Below, in pieces: positions 5,165 to 6,071 of a DNA stretch of 6,071 bases (position 1 is the stretch's first letter; each line of letters begins with the position of its first letter). Below the pieces are notes generated by a model. The model did not search any database. It worked only from the letters and a program-made list of their open reading frames with translations, and was not told where the DNA came from. A program made the translations under genes and the position numbers. Origin of the DNA: Bacillota bacterium (lineage in GTDB: Bacteria > Bacillota > Clostridia > Christensenellales > Borkfalkiaceae); NCBI GenBank assembly GCA_003343765.1, contig QAKO01000019.1, positions 1 through 6,071 of the forward strand, written 5' to 3'.

Positions 5165-6058
5165 TCAGATGATGCCTTCGGTAAATTCTTCCGCATCGAA
5201 TAATTGCAGATCGTCCAGCTTTTCGCCCGTCCCGACAAATACCACAGGAATCTGCAATTCTCCGCACAGCGAAACCACAAACCCGCCTTTCGCCGTGCCG
5301 TCCAGCTTGGTCAGCACGATCCCGTCCAGATCCACCGCCTCGTCAAACAGCTTCGCCTGCGACAGCGCGTTCTGCCCCGTCGTCGCGTCCAGTACCAGGA
5401 ATTTGTAAAAATGCGCTTCGGGATAATCGCGCTCGACCACACGATCCATCTTTTTCAGCTCTTCCATCAGATTCGCTTTTACGTGCAGCCGCCCCGCCGT
5501 ATCCACGATCACGACATCCGTCTTTTTTGCCTTTGCCGACGAGATCGCATCGTATACCACTGCGGAAGGATCGCTCCCCTCTTCATGCTTGACGATACGC
5601 ACTTTCGCACGATCTGCCCAGACTGTCAGCTGATCTGCCGCCGCCGCACGGAATGTGTCCGCCGCCGCCAGTGTTACGCTCTTTTTCTCTTTTACAAAAT
5701 AATTTGCCAATTTGCCGATGGTCGTCGTCTTACCGACTCCGTTGACCCCCACCAGCATGATCACCGCAGGATATTCGATTTCGGGTACTTCCGCCTGCAA
5801 AAGCGTGTCTTCTATTACATCTTTTAAAAGATCGATCACGTATTCTTTATCTTTGAGCTTTTCTTTCTTTGCTTCCGCTCGGATCTGATCCACGATCTCT
5901 TCCGCCGTGATCACCGATATGTCCGCCGAAATCAGAATCTCTTCCAGCTCGTCGTAAAAGTCATCGCCCAAACCCTTCGCAAACAACGCAGAAAGTTTGC
6001 CCGATATGTTGTCCTTCGTCTTTTTTAATGCACCGATGATCTTTCCGAAAAATCCCAT
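5165..6058 (-). CDS. ftsY: Signal recognition particle receptor FtsY
   Basis: FtsY is the membrane-associated SRP receptor GTPase. It pairs with Ffh through the matching NG domains and hands ribosome-nascent chains to SecYEG. The 297 residues form essentially an NG-only protein without the long acidic A domain of enterobacterial FtsY. A basic amphipathic start (MGFFGKIIGALKKTKD) is likely to contact lipid. The N domain runs to about 90. The G domain then shows P-loop GVNGVGKTT (104-112), DTFRAAA (134-140), DTAGR (186-190), TKLDGTAKGG (250-259) and GTGEKLDDLQLFD (276-288). The DTFRAAA and LDDLQLF variants separate FtsY from Ffh. The ATG at 6058 is supported by AGGAG 8 nt upstream at the window edge. 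In Bacillota smc often precedes ftsY, but the window ends before this can be seen. The gene is complete. Confidence 0.98.
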   Translation of the reverse strand: MGFFGKIIGALKKTKDNISGKLSALFAKGLGDDFYDELEEILISADISVITAEEIVDQIRAEAKKEKLKDKEYVIDLLKDVIEDTLLQAEVPEIEYPAVIMLVGVNGVGKTTTIGKLANYFVKEKKSVTLAAADTFRAAAADQLTVWADRAKVRIVKHEEGSDPSAVVYDAISSAKAKKTDVVIVDTAGRLHVKANLMEELKKMDRVVERDYPEAHFYKFLVLDATTGQNALSQAKLFDEAVDLDGIVLTKLDGTAKGGFVVSLCGELQIPVVFVGTGEKLDDLQLFDAEEFTEGII

Positions 6059-6066
6059 CCGATTTT

Positions 6067-6071
6067 CTCCT
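6067..6071 (-). promoter_or_regulatory. Ribosome binding site of ftsY
   Basis: The minus strand reads AGGAG at the very edge of the window, 8 nt before the ATG at 6058. Further upstream complementarity cannot be judged. Confidence 0.75.

Overview
The window looks like a chromosomal fragment of a Gram-positive-type bacterium of the Bacillota, most likely a clostridial gut-type lineage. This rests on an ftsY-ylxM-ffh block, AGGAGG-type ribosome binding sites, sigma-A-like promoters, and a surface lipoprotein mixing collagen-like, BspA-type leucine-rich and InlB B-type repeats. The assignment is an inference from gene content; nothing here fixes genus or species. All four genes I accept are on the minus strand, so the window reads biologically from right to left.

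Right part (6071 to 3385): ftsY (SRP receptor GTPase), ylxM (small helix-turn-helix SRP-associated protein) and ffh (SRP54 GTPase) follow one another. This is the protein machinery that targets signal-sequence proteins to the membrane. A near-consensus promoter lies in the 43-bp gap between ftsY and ylxM. Its predicted start point is only a few bases before the ylxM ATG, and no Shine-Dalgarno is visible, so ylxM may be translated from a leaderless mRNA. The rpsP/rimM/trmD/rplS genes that often follow ffh in Bacillota are absent.

Middle (3384 to 2889): about 500 bp without a gene. It holds two perfect GC-rich hairpins (19-bp and 17-bp stems). Between them, filling the space almost exactly, is an array of five degenerate 14-bp units. 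A 22-bp-period direct repeat lies next to the ffh end, and the lipoprotein promoter lies at the other edge.

Left part (2888 to 1): a long lipoprotein gene that leaves the window unfinished after 962 codons. In order it encodes a lipoprotein signal, a small N-terminal domain, four copies of a 46-residue module alternating with proline-free acidic Gly-X-Y stretches, a BspA-like leucine-rich segment, and at least six InlB-B/Listeria-Bacteroides-type repeats of about 80 residues. It is probably an exported, membrane-anchored adhesin-like or matrix-binding protein. Its export would depend on the general secretory route that the neighbouring SRP genes also serve, but no specific functional link is shown.

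I found no RNA gene, CRISPR array, transposase or integration site. The most distinctive items are the mosaic repeat lipoprotein, the hairpin/14-bp-array/hairpin structure, and the apparently leaderless ylxM.
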